Source: Pseudoxanthomonas sp. 3HH-4 (GTDB lineage Bacteria > Pseudomonadota > Gammaproteobacteria > Xanthomonadales > Xanthomonadaceae). From it: a stretch of DNA of 64,000 nt. The notes below the pieces were generated by a model, which saw only the letters and a program-made list of their open reading frames with translations, ran no database searches and was not told the origin of the DNA. A program made the translations under genes and the position numbers. Shown one piece after another: positions 30,587 to 39,041 of the stretch (position 1 is its first letter; each line of letters begins with the position of its first letter). The stretch spans positions 1,088,983-1,152,982 of the forward strand of contig NZ_VFPB01000001.1 of the NCBI RefSeq assembly GCF_006716465.1, in the 5' to 3' direction.

Positions 30587-31189
30587 ATGCCGGACGTGTC
30601 GCGCATCATTCCTGCCAACGAGTACCGGCGGGAGCGATGGAGGAATGGCTTGGGCTGGACCCGTGAAATCCTGCGCGTGCCCGACACCGAGGCATGGGAC
30701 TGGCGTCTCTCGATCGCCGAGATCGAACAAGATGCTGCTTTCTCCGGGTTTCCCGGCATTGATCGCGAACTGGTCCTGCTGCGCGGCAATGGCTTGCGCC
30801 TCCGCTTTAACGAGGGACGCGTCGTGGAACTTGCACCCCCGCATGGTCGCCATCGTTTCGGGGGCGAAGACGCAGTGACTGGCGAACTGGTAGACGGCCC
30901 CACGCATGACTTCAATCTGATGTGGCGACGCGATGTCGTCCGCACCGAACTGCTGCATCGCCCCTTGGTTGGACCGATGCTATTCTTCACCGAGCCTGGC
31001 GTGCATTGGGTGGTTCACCTGCTTGCAGGGCAGGCGGCGTTCGATGCCGATTGCGGGCTCGGGAATCTCTGGAGCGGTGACACTGCCATTCTGGCCGCCG
31101 GGCCGGCGCGTACCCGCTACGCGCTTCACGGTGGTGGCGAACTGTTGGCCATCCGCATCGAGGACGAGGGCGCTGGCAAGAACGCCTGA
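30587..31189 (+). CDS. HutD family protein
   Basis: 200 residues, cytosolic double-stranded beta-helix (cupin-like) protein of the HutD/Ves family. Signatures: RWRNGLGWTREI near residue 18, DWRLSIAEIEQDAAFSGFPG at about 38-57, and FNLMWRRD. HutD is usually found with histidine-utilisation genes, where it may limit histidine degradation; no hut gene is in this window, so the role here is open. Its 3' end faces the convergent flavoprotein gene only 10 bases away, with no evident terminator. Confidence 0.88.
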   Translation: MPDVSRIIPANEYRRERWRNGLGWTREILRVPDTEAWDWRLSIAEIEQDAAFSGFPGIDRELVLLRGNGLRLRFNEGRVVELAPPHGRHRFGGEDAVTGELVDGPTHDFNLMWRRDVVRTELLHRPLVGPMLFFTEPGVHWVVHLLAGQAAFDADCGLGNLWSGDTAILAAGPARTRYALHGGGELLAIRIEDEGAGKNA

Positions 31190-31199
31190 GCGGATGGCG

Positions 31200-32843
31200 T
31201 CAGTACACGTCGCGGCGGTAGCGCCCGTCGCCACGCAGTAGCTCGGCCCTGTCATCTCCGAGTATCTGGCGCAGCGTGGCGTCCACGTCCGGCGCCATGC
31301 CCGCCAGGCTGCCGCAGACGTACAGAGCGGCCCCTTCGTCGACCCACTGGCGAAGACGCTCGGCTTGCGCCAGCAGGGCGTGCTGGACATACCGGTGTTC
31401 GCCGTCGTCGCGGGAGAACGCCAGGTCAAGGTATTCGAGTGCACCCTGTGAGTGCCATGCCATCAGTTCGTCGGCATGGAAGAAGTCGCGGGTACGCTGG
31501 CGTTCGCCGAACAGCAGCCAGTTTCGGGTCGCTCCCGCCTGCAACCGTGCCTTCAAGTGCGCGCGCAATCCCGCCAGCCCCGTACCGTTGCCGATCAGCA
31601 CCATCGGCACGTGGGCAGCAGGGGGGTGGAAGTTCGGATTGCTCCGGATGCGCAGGGCAATCGTTTCTCCAGGTCGGGCGTGACGGCACAACCATCCGCT
31701 ACCGAGTCCGGGCGCACCGTCTGCGCGCTGCATCAGGCGGACCAGCAGGTGCAGAGCGCCATCTTCGGGTATCGACGCAACGGAGTACTCGCGATGAGGC
31801 AGCGGCGCGCAGGCGTCAATGAGCACTTGCGCGTCCGTAAGCAGGGCCCCTCGGGTCGTGGAGGGCCACTGACTGCGTGCGAGCGCGTCGGCCAGCGCCA
31901 CCCGTTCGCCCTGCCAGTCCACGACCGCATCGCCCTGCAGGCCACAGGCAAGCAGGAGAGCCTCGACATCGGCCACGGCGTGTCGTGGACCGATCTCGGC
32001 AATGTCGCCGGCAGTCCATGCCGGCATCGTGCCTTCAACGGGCTCCAGCGAAAGATGGAACGCGGGGCCGCCGAGGCTTCCGGGATTCAGTTCGATGCGT
32101 TCGCGCAACCGCCAGGATTCGTAGCGTGGCGTCGACCAGTCGGGCATGTCGGCGCCGTTGCCGAGCTGGCCGATGTGGTGCTGCCAATGGCGCAGCGCGC
32201 TGTCGTCGGCGTTGTCTACTTCGACCAGGTCGAACAGCGGTTGCGCACCGTGGCGGCGCAGCCAGTCGTCAAGCTGATGACCGAAAGCACAGAAGTGCGC
32301 GTACTCGCGGTCGCCCAGAGCGAGCACGGCGTACTGCAATCCCGCCAGCGGAAGCGGTTGCGGCATCACCCGGCGCACGAAGCCCAGGGCGGGGTCCGGG
32401 GGATCGCCCTCGCCGGTCGTACTGACCACGAAGACTGCGCGGGTCATGCTCTTCAGCTTGACCGCATCCAGGTGCTCGAGTCCCGCGCGTTGCACGGCCA
32501 CGCCGCTGTGGCGGAGCGAGGCGGCGGTCAGGTCGGCCAGTTCCAGCGCGAAGCCTGTCTGGCTGGCATGCACTACCCACACTGCATCGTGCGCGGCCTG
32601 CGTGCTGGGCTGGGCGGTGCGCTGGCGCACGCGGGCGCGTTGCAGGAACAAGCCCGTCAATCCTGCGTACGCAAGCAGCGCTGCCGCAGCGGCATATCCG
32701 CGTGCCGCCGATGGAGTGGCCAACCACCAGTCGCCCTCGTGCAGGCGTGCGAACAGCCACGCGCATGCTGCCAGCAGCAGGATTGCGAACGTGTTGCCCA
32801 GCAGCGGAGCGATTCCGCGCGAGGGAGCCGGGGACGCCCTCAT
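31200..32843 (-). CDS. Membrane-anchored flavodoxin / FAD-NAD(P)H reductase (sulfite-reductase-alpha-like, PepSY-partner type)
   Basis: 547 residues. Two N-terminal membrane helices (about 12-33 and 50-68), a flavodoxin FMN domain (about 88-225, phosphate loop SQTGFAL, FVVSTTGEGDPPD, LGDREY), and a CysJ-like FAD/NAD(P)H domain (about 260-547: REYSVAS for FAD, GNGTGLAG for pyridine nucleotide, LYVCGSLAGM near the end). It resembles CysJ/cytochrome-P450-reductase modules fused to a membrane anchor, and could pass NADPH electrons towards the membrane. The ATG overlaps the apbE stop. Last gene of the PepSY-DUF2271-DUF4198-ApbE set. Confidence 0.88.
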   Translation of the reverse strand: MRASPAPSRGIAPLLGNTFAILLLAACAWLFARLHEGDWWLATPSAARGYAAAAALLAYAGLTGLFLQRARVRQRTAQPSTQAAHDAVWVVHASQTGFALELADLTAASLRHSGVAVQRAGLEHLDAVKLKSMTRAVFVVSTTGEGDPPDPALGFVRRVMPQPLPLAGLQYAVLALGDREYAHFCAFGHQLDDWLRRHGAQPLFDLVEVDNADDSALRHWQHHIGQLGNGADMPDWSTPRYESWRLRERIELNPGSLGGPAFHLSLEPVEGTMPAWTAGDIAEIGPRHAVADVEALLLACGLQGDAVVDWQGERVALADALARSQWPSTTRGALLTDAQVLIDACAPLPHREYSVASIPEDGALHLLVRLMQRADGAPGLGSGWLCRHARPGETIALRIRSNPNFHPPAAHVPMVLIGNGTGLAGLRAHLKARLQAGATRNWLLFGERQRTRDFFHADELMAWHSQGALEYLDLAFSRDDGEHRYVQHALLAQAERLRQWVDEGAALYVCGSLAGMAPDVDATLRQILGDDRAELLRGDGRYRRDVY

Positions 32844-33832
32844 GCCGCGAGGTGTCGCTCGAACGCGGGCGTCATCGTTTCCTGTAGACCTTGTGCAGAG
32901 CGTTGCAGGAAGCGCGCAGCCAATCCGTGGCGCGCTGCGAATGCCTGTCCAGCAGTTGCCCCCATCACGGTCAACGCGGTCGCCCACGCATCGGCTCGCA
33001 TGGCATCGGCCGCCACCACGGTGACCGCCGCTGCGGCATCGGTCACCGGTTCGCCACTGCGCGGGTCGATGGTGTGCGAGTAGCGACGACCTTCATGCGC
33101 ATAGGCATGCCAGCGATCACCTGAGGTCGCGACCGCCACACCATCGAGGATGAGCACGCGCGGCTCCAAGCCCTCGCTGTCCACTTCTTCATCCGGCGAT
33201 GACTCCACCAGCACGCGCCAGGGCTGGTCGTCGAACTTGTGTCCATAGCCGTACAGCTCGCCGCCGACTTCGACCAGCGCGCTGTCGATGCCACGATGGC
33301 GCAGCAGCGTCGCGATGACATCCACGCCGTAGCCCTTGGCGATGGCCGACAGATCGAGCATGAGGCCGCCGGGCTGCCTGACGCGGCGTTGGTTTGCATC
33401 GAAGCAGAGGTGCTGCCAGCCAACGCGCGCGCGCGCCGCGACGAGATTGGCCGGCGTGGGACGTCCGCGCCCGCCCGCATGCGCGCCGAAACCCCACGCG
33501 GCCACCAGGGGCGATACGGTCGGATCGAAGGCGCCCTCGCTGGCGGCCGCGATCTCGAGCGCTGCTGTCAGCACGTGCAGGAAGTCGTCCTGCAACGCGA
33601 ACCATTCTCCCGCCCTGCCACGGCTGAAGCGCATGATGTCCGTGTCCGCATGCCACGTACTCATCTGTGCCACGACCTGGTCCAGGCGCGCCTGGACCGC
33701 GTCATGCAGTGTGTGGAGATCAAGGCGCGTCATGCTCGAGCATTGCACCGACCAGGTAGTGCCCATGGTCTGCCCGTGGATTGCTTGCACGGGCGATGGA
33801 GGTGCGGAGGGCGGGGAGAGGGAGACGTTCAT
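32840..33832 (-). CDS. apbE: FAD:protein FMN transferase ApbE
   Basis: Attaches FMN from FAD to a Thr/Ser of target proteins. 330 residues from ATG 33832. Hallmarks: HGQTMGTTWSV near the N-terminus, LDLSAIAKGYGVD, EVGGELYGYG, VATSGDRWHAY and YSHTIDPRSGEPV, plus the Mg-binding AMRADAWATALTVMG. Classical ApbE is a lipoprotein; here no hydrophobic signal or lipobox is visible before the domain starts at about residue 30, so it would be cytosolic unless a different start is used. The probable target is the DUF2271 protein two genes upstream. Confidence 0.93.
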   Translation of the reverse strand: MNVSLSPPSAPPSPVQAIHGQTMGTTWSVQCSSMTRLDLHTLHDAVQARLDQVVAQMSTWHADTDIMRFSRGRAGEWFALQDDFLHVLTAALEIAAASEGAFDPTVSPLVAAWGFGAHAGGRGRPTPANLVAARARVGWQHLCFDANQRRVRQPGGLMLDLSAIAKGYGVDVIATLLRHRGIDSALVEVGGELYGYGHKFDDQPWRVLVESSPDEEVDSEGLEPRVLILDGVAVATSGDRWHAYAHEGRRYSHTIDPRSGEPVTDAAAAVTVVAADAMRADAWATALTVMGATAGQAFAARHGLAARFLQRSAQGLQETMTPAFERHLAA

Positions 33833-33877
33833 TCGAATGGGCGCCGCCGGATGCCTGTCCGGCGGCGCCATGTGGGA

Positions 33878-34690
33878 TTACTGCGGCAGCACTTCGAGCG
33901 TGGCCACGTAGCTCAAGCGACGCTGCTTGGCCTGCGGGATCGACGTCTTGTCATCCTGTGTCCCGGTTTCAAGCCAGTACATGCCGGCTTCCGGCCAGGT
34001 CACGCTGAACTCGCCGCTTGCGTCGGTGGTGACCTTGATCTCTTCCTGCGCGTTGCGATAGCGCGTGCCACCGCGCGTGATCTCGAATTCCAGGCCGGCC
34101 GCGGGCTTGCCGTCGACCAGCATCCGGAAGGTGGCCGCTTCACCTGCGAAGAGGTCGTTCGGGTGCGTCACCGGCACCAGTTCGATGCCTTCCCCCGTGC
34201 TCTTCAGCGCGGTGTCGTTCGGCGCCCCATTGGTCACGAACGTTTCGATGCGGCCGATCGACTGCGACACCTGCAGGTTCTTGGCGTCCTTCGGTACCTT
34301 GGTCGCCAGATCTTCAGGCTTCGCGCCCCGCAGGCCACCCGGCTTGCCGTCGGCGCCTTCCCAGCGAACCATCAGGTTCTTGTTGACCGTGGCGATGCGG
34401 TAGGTGCCCTGCTGTTTCAGCTCGACATCGAACACCGTTCGGTACTTGCCCGTGGCGAGGTTCTGCGCCTCGGCGGAGGTGCCATCCGGCGCGGTGATGA
34501 CTAAGCCTTCGGTGCGCAGCGGCACGTGGTTGAAGTAGAACAGGTCGTTGGACACCGCAGCATCCACCGTGATCCACGGATTGGTCCCGGCGATGACGGT
34601 CTGCGAGGGCTGCAGCCACGCCTTGTGCGCCAGCGCGGTGGCGGGGATGGTGGAGGCCAGGACAATGGCAACGGCGAGGGAACGCTTCAT
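33878..34690 (-). CDS. DUF4198 exported protein (predicted N-terminal histidine)
   Basis: 270 residues with a signal peptide ([18 protein letters not shown], cut after about residue 21). Cleavage would expose HKAWLQPSQ, so the mature protein starts with histidine. DUF4198 proteins combine a CopC/NikM-like beta domain (about 22-110) with a later carboxypeptidase-regulatory-like beta domain (about 195-245, [37 protein letters not shown]). An N-terminal His plus internal histidines ([14 protein letters not shown]) suggests periplasmic metal binding. It stands 31 bases after the DUF2271 gene and 45 before apbE. Confidence 0.88.
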   Translation of the reverse strand: MKRSLAVAIVLASTIPATALAHKAWLQPSQTVIAGTNPWITVDAAVSNDLFYFNHVPLRTEGLVITAPDGTSAEAQNLATGKYRTVFDVELKQQGTYRIATVNKNLMVRWEGADGKPGGLRGAKPEDLATKVPKDAKNLQVSQSIGRIETFVTNGAPNDTALKSTGEGIELVPVTHPNDLFAGEAATFRMLVDGKPAAGLEFEITRGGTRYRNAQEEIKVTTDASGEFSVTWPEAGMYWLETGTQDDKTSIPQAKQRRLSYVATLEVLPQ

Positions 34691-34721
34691 CGGAATCTCC
34701 AGCGGGGCAGGTGGATGAGGA

Positions 34722-35252
34722 TCAAGGCTTGACCGTCAGCGTGACGGCGCCCAGTTCGGTGGCGCCCTGCGCCTTGCCCGACTGAGGAGCGCCCTTGGCG
34801 GGCCAGGTGAAAGGGATCTTCAGCAGTTCACGACCACCGACTTCGCGCGCTGCTTCGACGACCAGCGTGTACTGACCGGGCGCCAGCTTGGCCAGGTGCT
34901 GCTTGTCGCTGAAGCTCAACGCGTGCTTGCCGACCGGTTTGGTGGGCCCCGTCACGCCATCCACCGGCACCTTCAGCGCGCGGCCGGACTTGCGCCACCA
35001 CTGGCGCATGTCAGGCAGCCACTTGGTGCCATGGCCTTCGGAGTTGCTGGTCTGCTGGTACCAGACGGAGAGGTTGGCGGCGACCTTCTGGTCCGCACCT
35101 TCGATCCATACGGCGACATAAGGACGGTGGTATTCGGCCACGTTGAGTTTGGGGATCTCGACATTGACCTCGAGCGTCGCGGCGTAGGCCGGCGCGGCCA
35201 GCAGGCCGCTGAGCGCGATGGTCAGCGTGGTGTGGACAGCGATCTTCGACAT
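34722..35252 (-). CDS. DUF2271 exported protein with ApbE-type flavinylation motif candidate
   Basis: 176 residues with a signal peptide ([16 protein letters not shown], cut near residue 24). The DUF2271 pattern is visible: [25 protein letters not shown], then [24 protein letters not shown]. Residues 98-104 read DGVTGPT, very close to the Asp-Gly-x-Ser/Thr-Gly-Ala-Thr acceptor motif of ApbE, with Thr104 as the predicted FMN attachment site. With apbE two genes downstream and a PepSY protein 25 bases upstream, this is the likely periplasmic flavoprotein of the set. Not tested; the motif has Pro where Ala is usual. Confidence 0.87.
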   Translation of the reverse strand: MSKIAVHTTLTIALSGLLAAPAYAATLEVNVEIPKLNVAEYHRPYVAVWIEGADQKVAANLSVWYQQTSNSEGHGTKWLPDMRQWWRKSGRALKVPVDGVTGPTKPVGKHALSFSDKQHLAKLAPGQYTLVVEAAREVGGRELLKIPFTWPAKGAPQSGKAQGATELGAVTLTVKP

Positions 35253-35277
35253 GCGAGGTTCCGGGTAGGGGAAAGGG

Positions 35278-35913
35278 TCAATGGATGAAGAGCAGCGCGA
35301 TCAGCAGCGGTACCAGCAGGCCCAGGCCCACCATCGGCCAGGTCATGCGGCGCTGCCGGCCGTGCAGGTAGAGCAGGAACAGGCCGGTGATGCAGAACAC
35401 CAGGCAGGCCACGGCGAAGATGTCCAGGAACCATCCCCACGCCGGCCCGGCATTGCGGCCCTTGTGCAGGTCGTTGAAGTAGGAGATCCAGCCTCGGCTG
35501 GTTCGCTCGTACTCGACGGCGCCGGTTTCGCGGTCGATGCTCAGCCACGCATCGGCGCCGGGCCCGGGCATCGAGAGGTACAACTCCGTGTCGGACCACT
35601 CTGCGGGTCGCGTGCCGATCGATATCGACAGTTCCTGCGCCAGCCAGTCGCCAACGGCCGCAGGCAGGGGTGCATTACCTTCCTGCCGATCGCCCAGCGT
35701 GGCGACGACGGGTGCAGGAAGGGTGGCGGTAAGGTGGGTGACCTCGGGCGTGGCTTCGATCTTGGCGGCGTGGTTCAGCGTGATCCCCGTGATCGCGAAC
35801 AGCAGCATGCCGATCAGGCATACCGCCGAACTGATCCAGTGCCACTGGTGCAACGTGCGCAGCCAGAAGCCACGGCGTTGTTGCTGGAGGGCAGGGGAAG
35901 CGGGAGGGGACAA
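35278..35913 (-). CDS. PepSY-type inner-membrane protein
   Basis: 211 residues from TTG 35913 (no in-frame ATG upstream before a stop). One N-terminal helix (about 28-47, [21 protein letters not shown]) follows the HQWHWISS start. A periplasmic PepSY-like segment (about 50-150, [32 protein letters not shown]) is followed by two C-terminal helices. Histidines near the membrane (HQWHW, NDLHKG) could bind haem, as proposed for PepSY reductases. A Fur-box-like site lies 44-65 bases upstream, so it probably heads a Fur-controlled operon through the flavoreductase. Confidence 0.88.
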   Translation of the reverse strand: MSPPASPALQQQRRGFWLRTLHQWHWISSAVCLIGMLLFAITGITLNHAAKIEATPEVTHLTATLPAPVVATLGDRQEGNAPLPAAVGDWLAQELSISIGTRPAEWSDTELYLSMPGPGADAWLSIDRETGAVEYERTSRGWISYFNDLHKGRNAGPAWGWFLDIFAVACLVFCITGLFLLYLHGRQRRMTWPMVGLGLLVPLLIALLFIH

Positions 35914-35956
35914 CGGCAGTCTCGGCGCAGGTTGAGGCGGGTAGTCATTACATCAC

Positions 35957-35978
35957 AGATGAGAATGGCTCTCAATTA
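35957..35978 (-). promoter_or_regulatory. Fur-box-like site upstream of the PepSY operon
   Basis: ATGAGAATGGCTCTCAATT forms an inverted repeat TGAGAAT/CTCAATT. It resembles the TGATAAT-type half-sites bound by Fur, with TGAGAAT the common xanthomonad variant. It lies between the TonB receptor stop and the PepSY start. Confidence 0.6.
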
Positions 35979-35986
35979 AGAGTGCG

Positions 35987-36007
35987 CCCCTCCCACGTGG
36001 AGAGGGG
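35987..36007. terminator. Hairpin after the first TonB receptor gene
   Basis: CCCCTC/GAGGGG stem around a CCACGTGGA loop that is itself self-complementary, 15 bases past the receptor stop. There is no T-run, so termination would be partial. With the Fur-box-like site just after it, it separates the receptor gene from the PepSY operon. Confidence 0.5.
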
Positions 36008-36021
36008 AAGGCACTTCAGCG

Positions 36022-38394
36022 TCAGAAGTTGACGTTGAGGCTCAGCCACAGGTTCCGCGACTTGTCCTTGTTGTTGTAGTCGTCCAGGTACGACACTTCG
36101 TTGGAGGTATAGATGCCGTCGTTGTTGAGGTCGCTGAAGACCGTCTGGAAGGTGGTGAAGTCCTCGTCGAGCAGGTTGTTGATGCGGCCCGATACCGAGA
36201 CATGCTCGTTGAAGCGGTATTGCGCGCCCAAGTGCAGCACCGTGTAGTCCTGGTAGTCGCGGCGCACGCCATTGATGGTGTCGCGATAGCGCTTGGAACG
36301 GGCTTCCGCCAGCAGCTGCAGGCTGAAATTCTCGGTGGCCTGCCAGTTGAGGCTGGTGTTCGCCATGTGCCGGGCTGTATTGGTCAGCGGAAGGCCCTTC
36401 TGCGCACCACTGAGCTGTTCGCTGTCGGTGAAGGTGTAGTTGGCGCGCAGTGAGAGGGTTTCGGTGATGCCCCAACGGCCCGCGATCTCTGCACCCTGGA
36501 TGCGGACTTCGTCGATGTTGATGTTCTGCGCGTAGGTGGTGTAACCCAGCAGCGCGTAGTCGCCCAGATTGGCGCACGGGCGTACGCCACCCGTCTGCTC
36601 GCAGCTCAGGCTGGTCTCGCCGCGCGCGATCTTGTCGTCGAAGTCGTTGCGGAACACGGTGACGTTGAAGTTGTGCGCGTTGTCCGGCGATGTCCAGTAC
36701 AGCGCGATCTCGCTGTTGACGCTGGTCTCGGGCTGCAGGTCCGGGTTGCCGACGAAGGGCGTGGTGCCCTGGCCGCCGAAGCCGGTGACGCCGTCGTACA
36801 GGTCCGTGGTCTTGGGCGTCTTGAAGCCGGTGCTGACGCCGCCCTTCAGTGTCCATGCTTCACTGATATCCCACACGGCATAGGCGCGCGGACTCAGCTG
36901 GCTGCCGAACACGCTGTGGTCGTCATGGCGCACACCCAGCGTGATGGTCAGTGCATCGAGCGGGTTCCAGTTGTCCTCGGCGAACAGCGACCACATCTTG
37001 TGCTCCTGCACGGTGCCGCCACCATCGCCGCCGCCTTCCATGCCGAAGACGCCGTCTTCCAGTTCGCCATCGATGAGCTGTCCGCCGACCACGACGCGGT
37101 GAGCCTGGCCGAGCGCGAAGTCGAGCTTCGCATCCAGTGTGTACTGGCTGCTGTCCATGGTGCGTTTCGGACGCGGCAGAAAGGTGGAGACCGCGATGCC
37201 CTGGCGCTCGGCGACGCTCAATCCTGCGTACGCTCCCGTGCCCTGGAAGATCTGCCGGTGCAGCAGGCGCTCGGCGACGGTGAACGGCAGGGTGCGGCCA
37301 TGGTTGCCGGTATCGATGTGGGCCAGCGAGATGAAACTGTCGCCGAGCGCCCACTGGCCGTTGTGCGTGACCGACCACTGGTCCCGGGTGAATTCCTGGT
37401 CGGCCGCGTATCCCACCTGGGGCGCCGCGCGCCAGATGCCGGCCAGCCCGTCCACCGTGCCCAGCGGGTAGGTTTCGGTACCGAGATTGTTGATGTACGG
37501 CGTGTTGTCATACACCTGCTTCGACGTGTCGTAGTCGAAGACGAAGCTCTGGTTGTCCGTCGGCGTCCAGCTCAGCGTGACGCCAGCGCTCTTGTTGGTG
37601 TTGTCCACCGTCTTGCCGCCGCCACCGAAGCCCAGTGCCCGCTCGAACACCGTGCCGTCAGGCGCCGTGATGGCTTCATATTCCGGCGTGGATGCATTGC
37701 GCTCGTACCAGGAGCCGCGTACCCCCATGCCCAGGCGGTCCTTCACCAGTGGCCCCATCAGCATGAAGTCGAAGGTGCTGTCGCTGCCGAAATCGTTGTT
37801 CTCCTGGATCCCGTGGCCCAGCGTGGCCGAGCCCTGCCAGCGGTCCGAGACCTTGCGCGTGATGATGTTGATGACGCCGCCCAGCGCATCCGCGCCGTAC
37901 AGCGTGGAGGCCGGGCCCCGGATCACTTCGATGCGCTGGATCATGTCCAGCGGCGGGATGTGGTTGAACTGGTTTCCGCCGAACGCGTTCGGATAGATGT
38001 CGCCGTGGTTGTTCTGGCGCTTGCCGTCGATGAGGATCAACGTGTAGTCCGGCCCCATGCCTCGAATGCTGATCGTCTTCTGGCCGGTCTTGTCCGACGT
38101 CTCGCCGACGTCCACGCCTTCCAGGTCGCGCACGGCGTCGATCAGCGTGATATAGGGGCGCTGGCGCAGCTCTTCCGCCGTGATCACACTGATGCTGGCC
38201 GGCGCATCGGTGATCTTCTGTTCGAAGCCGGCGGCGGTGACCACGACGGTGTCGAGATCGGTGGCATCGGTGGCGCCATCCGGCATCGGCTGGGCGAGTG
38301 CCGGCGCGGACACGACGGCGATAAGTGCGATGGCAAGACGGGTGCGGCGCAGCGGCGCCTGCAGGGAGCTGCAAGAGTTCTTCATGAGGTTCAT
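36022..38394 (-). CDS. TonB-dependent siderophore receptor (FepA/BfeA-like)
   Basis: About 790 residues. Signal peptide (TRLAIALIAVVSAPALA), TonB box LDTVVVTAAG, plug domain (about 60-175 with QKTISIRGMGPDYTLILIDG and IEVIRGPASTLYGADALGGVINI), then a 22-strand barrel ending in aromatic LWLSLNVNF. The plug resembles the ferric-enterobactin group, so catecholate siderophores are likely. The start MNLMKNSCSS (38394) was chosen by signal-peptide position; ATG 38385 is an alternative. It lies downstream of a short Fur-box-preceded ORF on the same strand. Confidence 0.92.
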   Translation of the reverse strand: MNLMKNSCSSLQAPLRRTRLAIALIAVVSAPALAQPMPDGATDATDLDTVVVTAAGFEQKITDAPASISVITAEELRQRPYITLIDAVRDLEGVDVGETSDKTGQKTISIRGMGPDYTLILIDGKRQNNHGDIYPNAFGGNQFNHIPPLDMIQRIEVIRGPASTLYGADALGGVINIITRKVSDRWQGSATLGHGIQENNDFGSDSTFDFMLMGPLVKDRLGMGVRGSWYERNASTPEYEAITAPDGTVFERALGFGGGGKTVDNTNKSAGVTLSWTPTDNQSFVFDYDTSKQVYDNTPYINNLGTETYPLGTVDGLAGIWRAAPQVGYAADQEFTRDQWSVTHNGQWALGDSFISLAHIDTGNHGRTLPFTVAERLLHRQIFQGTGAYAGLSVAERQGIAVSTFLPRPKRTMDSSQYTLDAKLDFALGQAHRVVVGGQLIDGELEDGVFGMEGGGDGGGTVQEHKMWSLFAEDNWNPLDALTITLGVRHDDHSVFGSQLSPRAYAVWDISEAWTLKGGVSTGFKTPKTTDLYDGVTGFGGQGTTPFVGNPDLQPETSVNSEIALYWTSPDNAHNFNVTVFRNDFDDKIARGETSLSCEQTGGVRPCANLGDYALLGYTTYAQNINIDEVRIQGAEIAGRWGITETLSLRANYTFTDSEQLSGAQKGLPLTNTARHMANTSLNWQATENFSLQLLAEARSKRYRDTINGVRRDYQDYTVLHLGAQYRFNEHVSVSGRINNLLDEDFTTFQTVFSDLNNDGIYTSNEVSYLDDYNNKDKSRNLWLSLNVNF

Positions 38395-38474
38395 CGAAGT
38401 GGGGACAGGGTAGGGAGGCACGCGCCTGGCGGCGTGCGGTCATGCAGGCCCCCGCGGTACGGGCGAAGAGGCCG

Positions 38475-38930
38475 TCAGGCTGCGTGCGGCGGCGGCGCTT
38501 GGCCCGGATGCAGTCGGAGGGCGGGACAGATACGGCCAGGAGGCAACGCGTCGTGGGAGACACGGCGCTGTGAATGCAGGTCGCAACTTCCTGGGGCGTC
38601 GGAATCGCGGGAAGAAAACACGGTCGGCGTAGTGACCGGCGACACGAGCGTGAAGACCTGCAGTGCGCTGAGACGCGGTTTCTTCAGGTGATGCGCGCGG
38701 TGTCGAACGTCGTACGGTGGGTCGCCATCCTGGACATGCGCCGACACATGCCCGGTGTAGGAGACGGCATGGACGCTGGAGGCATCGGGGTGCAGCAGAC
38801 CGGCAGCGGCGAGGCCCAACAGGGCCAGCACGCCCCACAACACGGCGGCCACCAAGCCCGCATGCCAAGACGACGCGTGTCGACGGGACACGCGGATTGG
38901 GCTGACAGCGGTGGGACGGACGTGGATCAA
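38475..38930 (-). CDS. Short membrane-anchored His-rich ORF ahead of the TonB receptor
   Basis: 151 residues from TTG 38930, four bases after GGGGAG. One membrane helix (about 25-46, GLVAAVLWGVLALLGLAAAGLL) is followed by a predicted outside tail rich in His (HPDASSVHAVSYTGHVSAHV, RHRAHHLKK) and ending RLHPGQAPPPHAA. It lies 50 bases downstream of a Fur-box-like site and 80 upstream of the receptor start. No known family was recognised. Coding is supported by position, Shine-Dalgarno and helix; the second half could be a chance open frame. Confidence 0.55.
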   Translation of the reverse strand: MIHVRPTAVSPIRVSRRHASSWHAGLVAAVLWGVLALLGLAAAGLLHPDASSVHAVSYTGHVSAHVQDGDPPYDVRHRAHHLKKPRLSALQVFTLVSPVTTPTVFSSRDSDAPGSCDLHSQRRVSHDALPPGRICPALRLHPGQAPPPHAA

Positions 38931-38980
38931 GCGGCTCCCCGGCGACGTGCCAAGAGCGGCACGTCGAACAGGGTCATTTT

Positions 38981-39000
38981 AAATGAGAATACTTATCAAG
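38981..39000 (-). promoter_or_regulatory. Fur-box-like site upstream of the short ORF and FepA-like receptor
   Basis: AAATGAGAATACTTATCAAG, with TGAGAAT-A-CTTATCA close to the 7-1-7 Fur consensus. It lies 50-70 bases upstream of the TTG start of the short ORF, in an AT-rich patch that stands out against the GC-rich surroundings. Confidence 0.68.
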
Positions 39001-39041
39001 TGCAAACAAGAACGAATCTTGGCCGCGTCCCGGGCGGGGGA

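Noticed and set aside
36673..38691. A 672-codon plus-strand open frame opposite the FepA-like receptor
   Set aside because: Antisense shadow of the receptor, rich in Arg/Ala/His with no motif.
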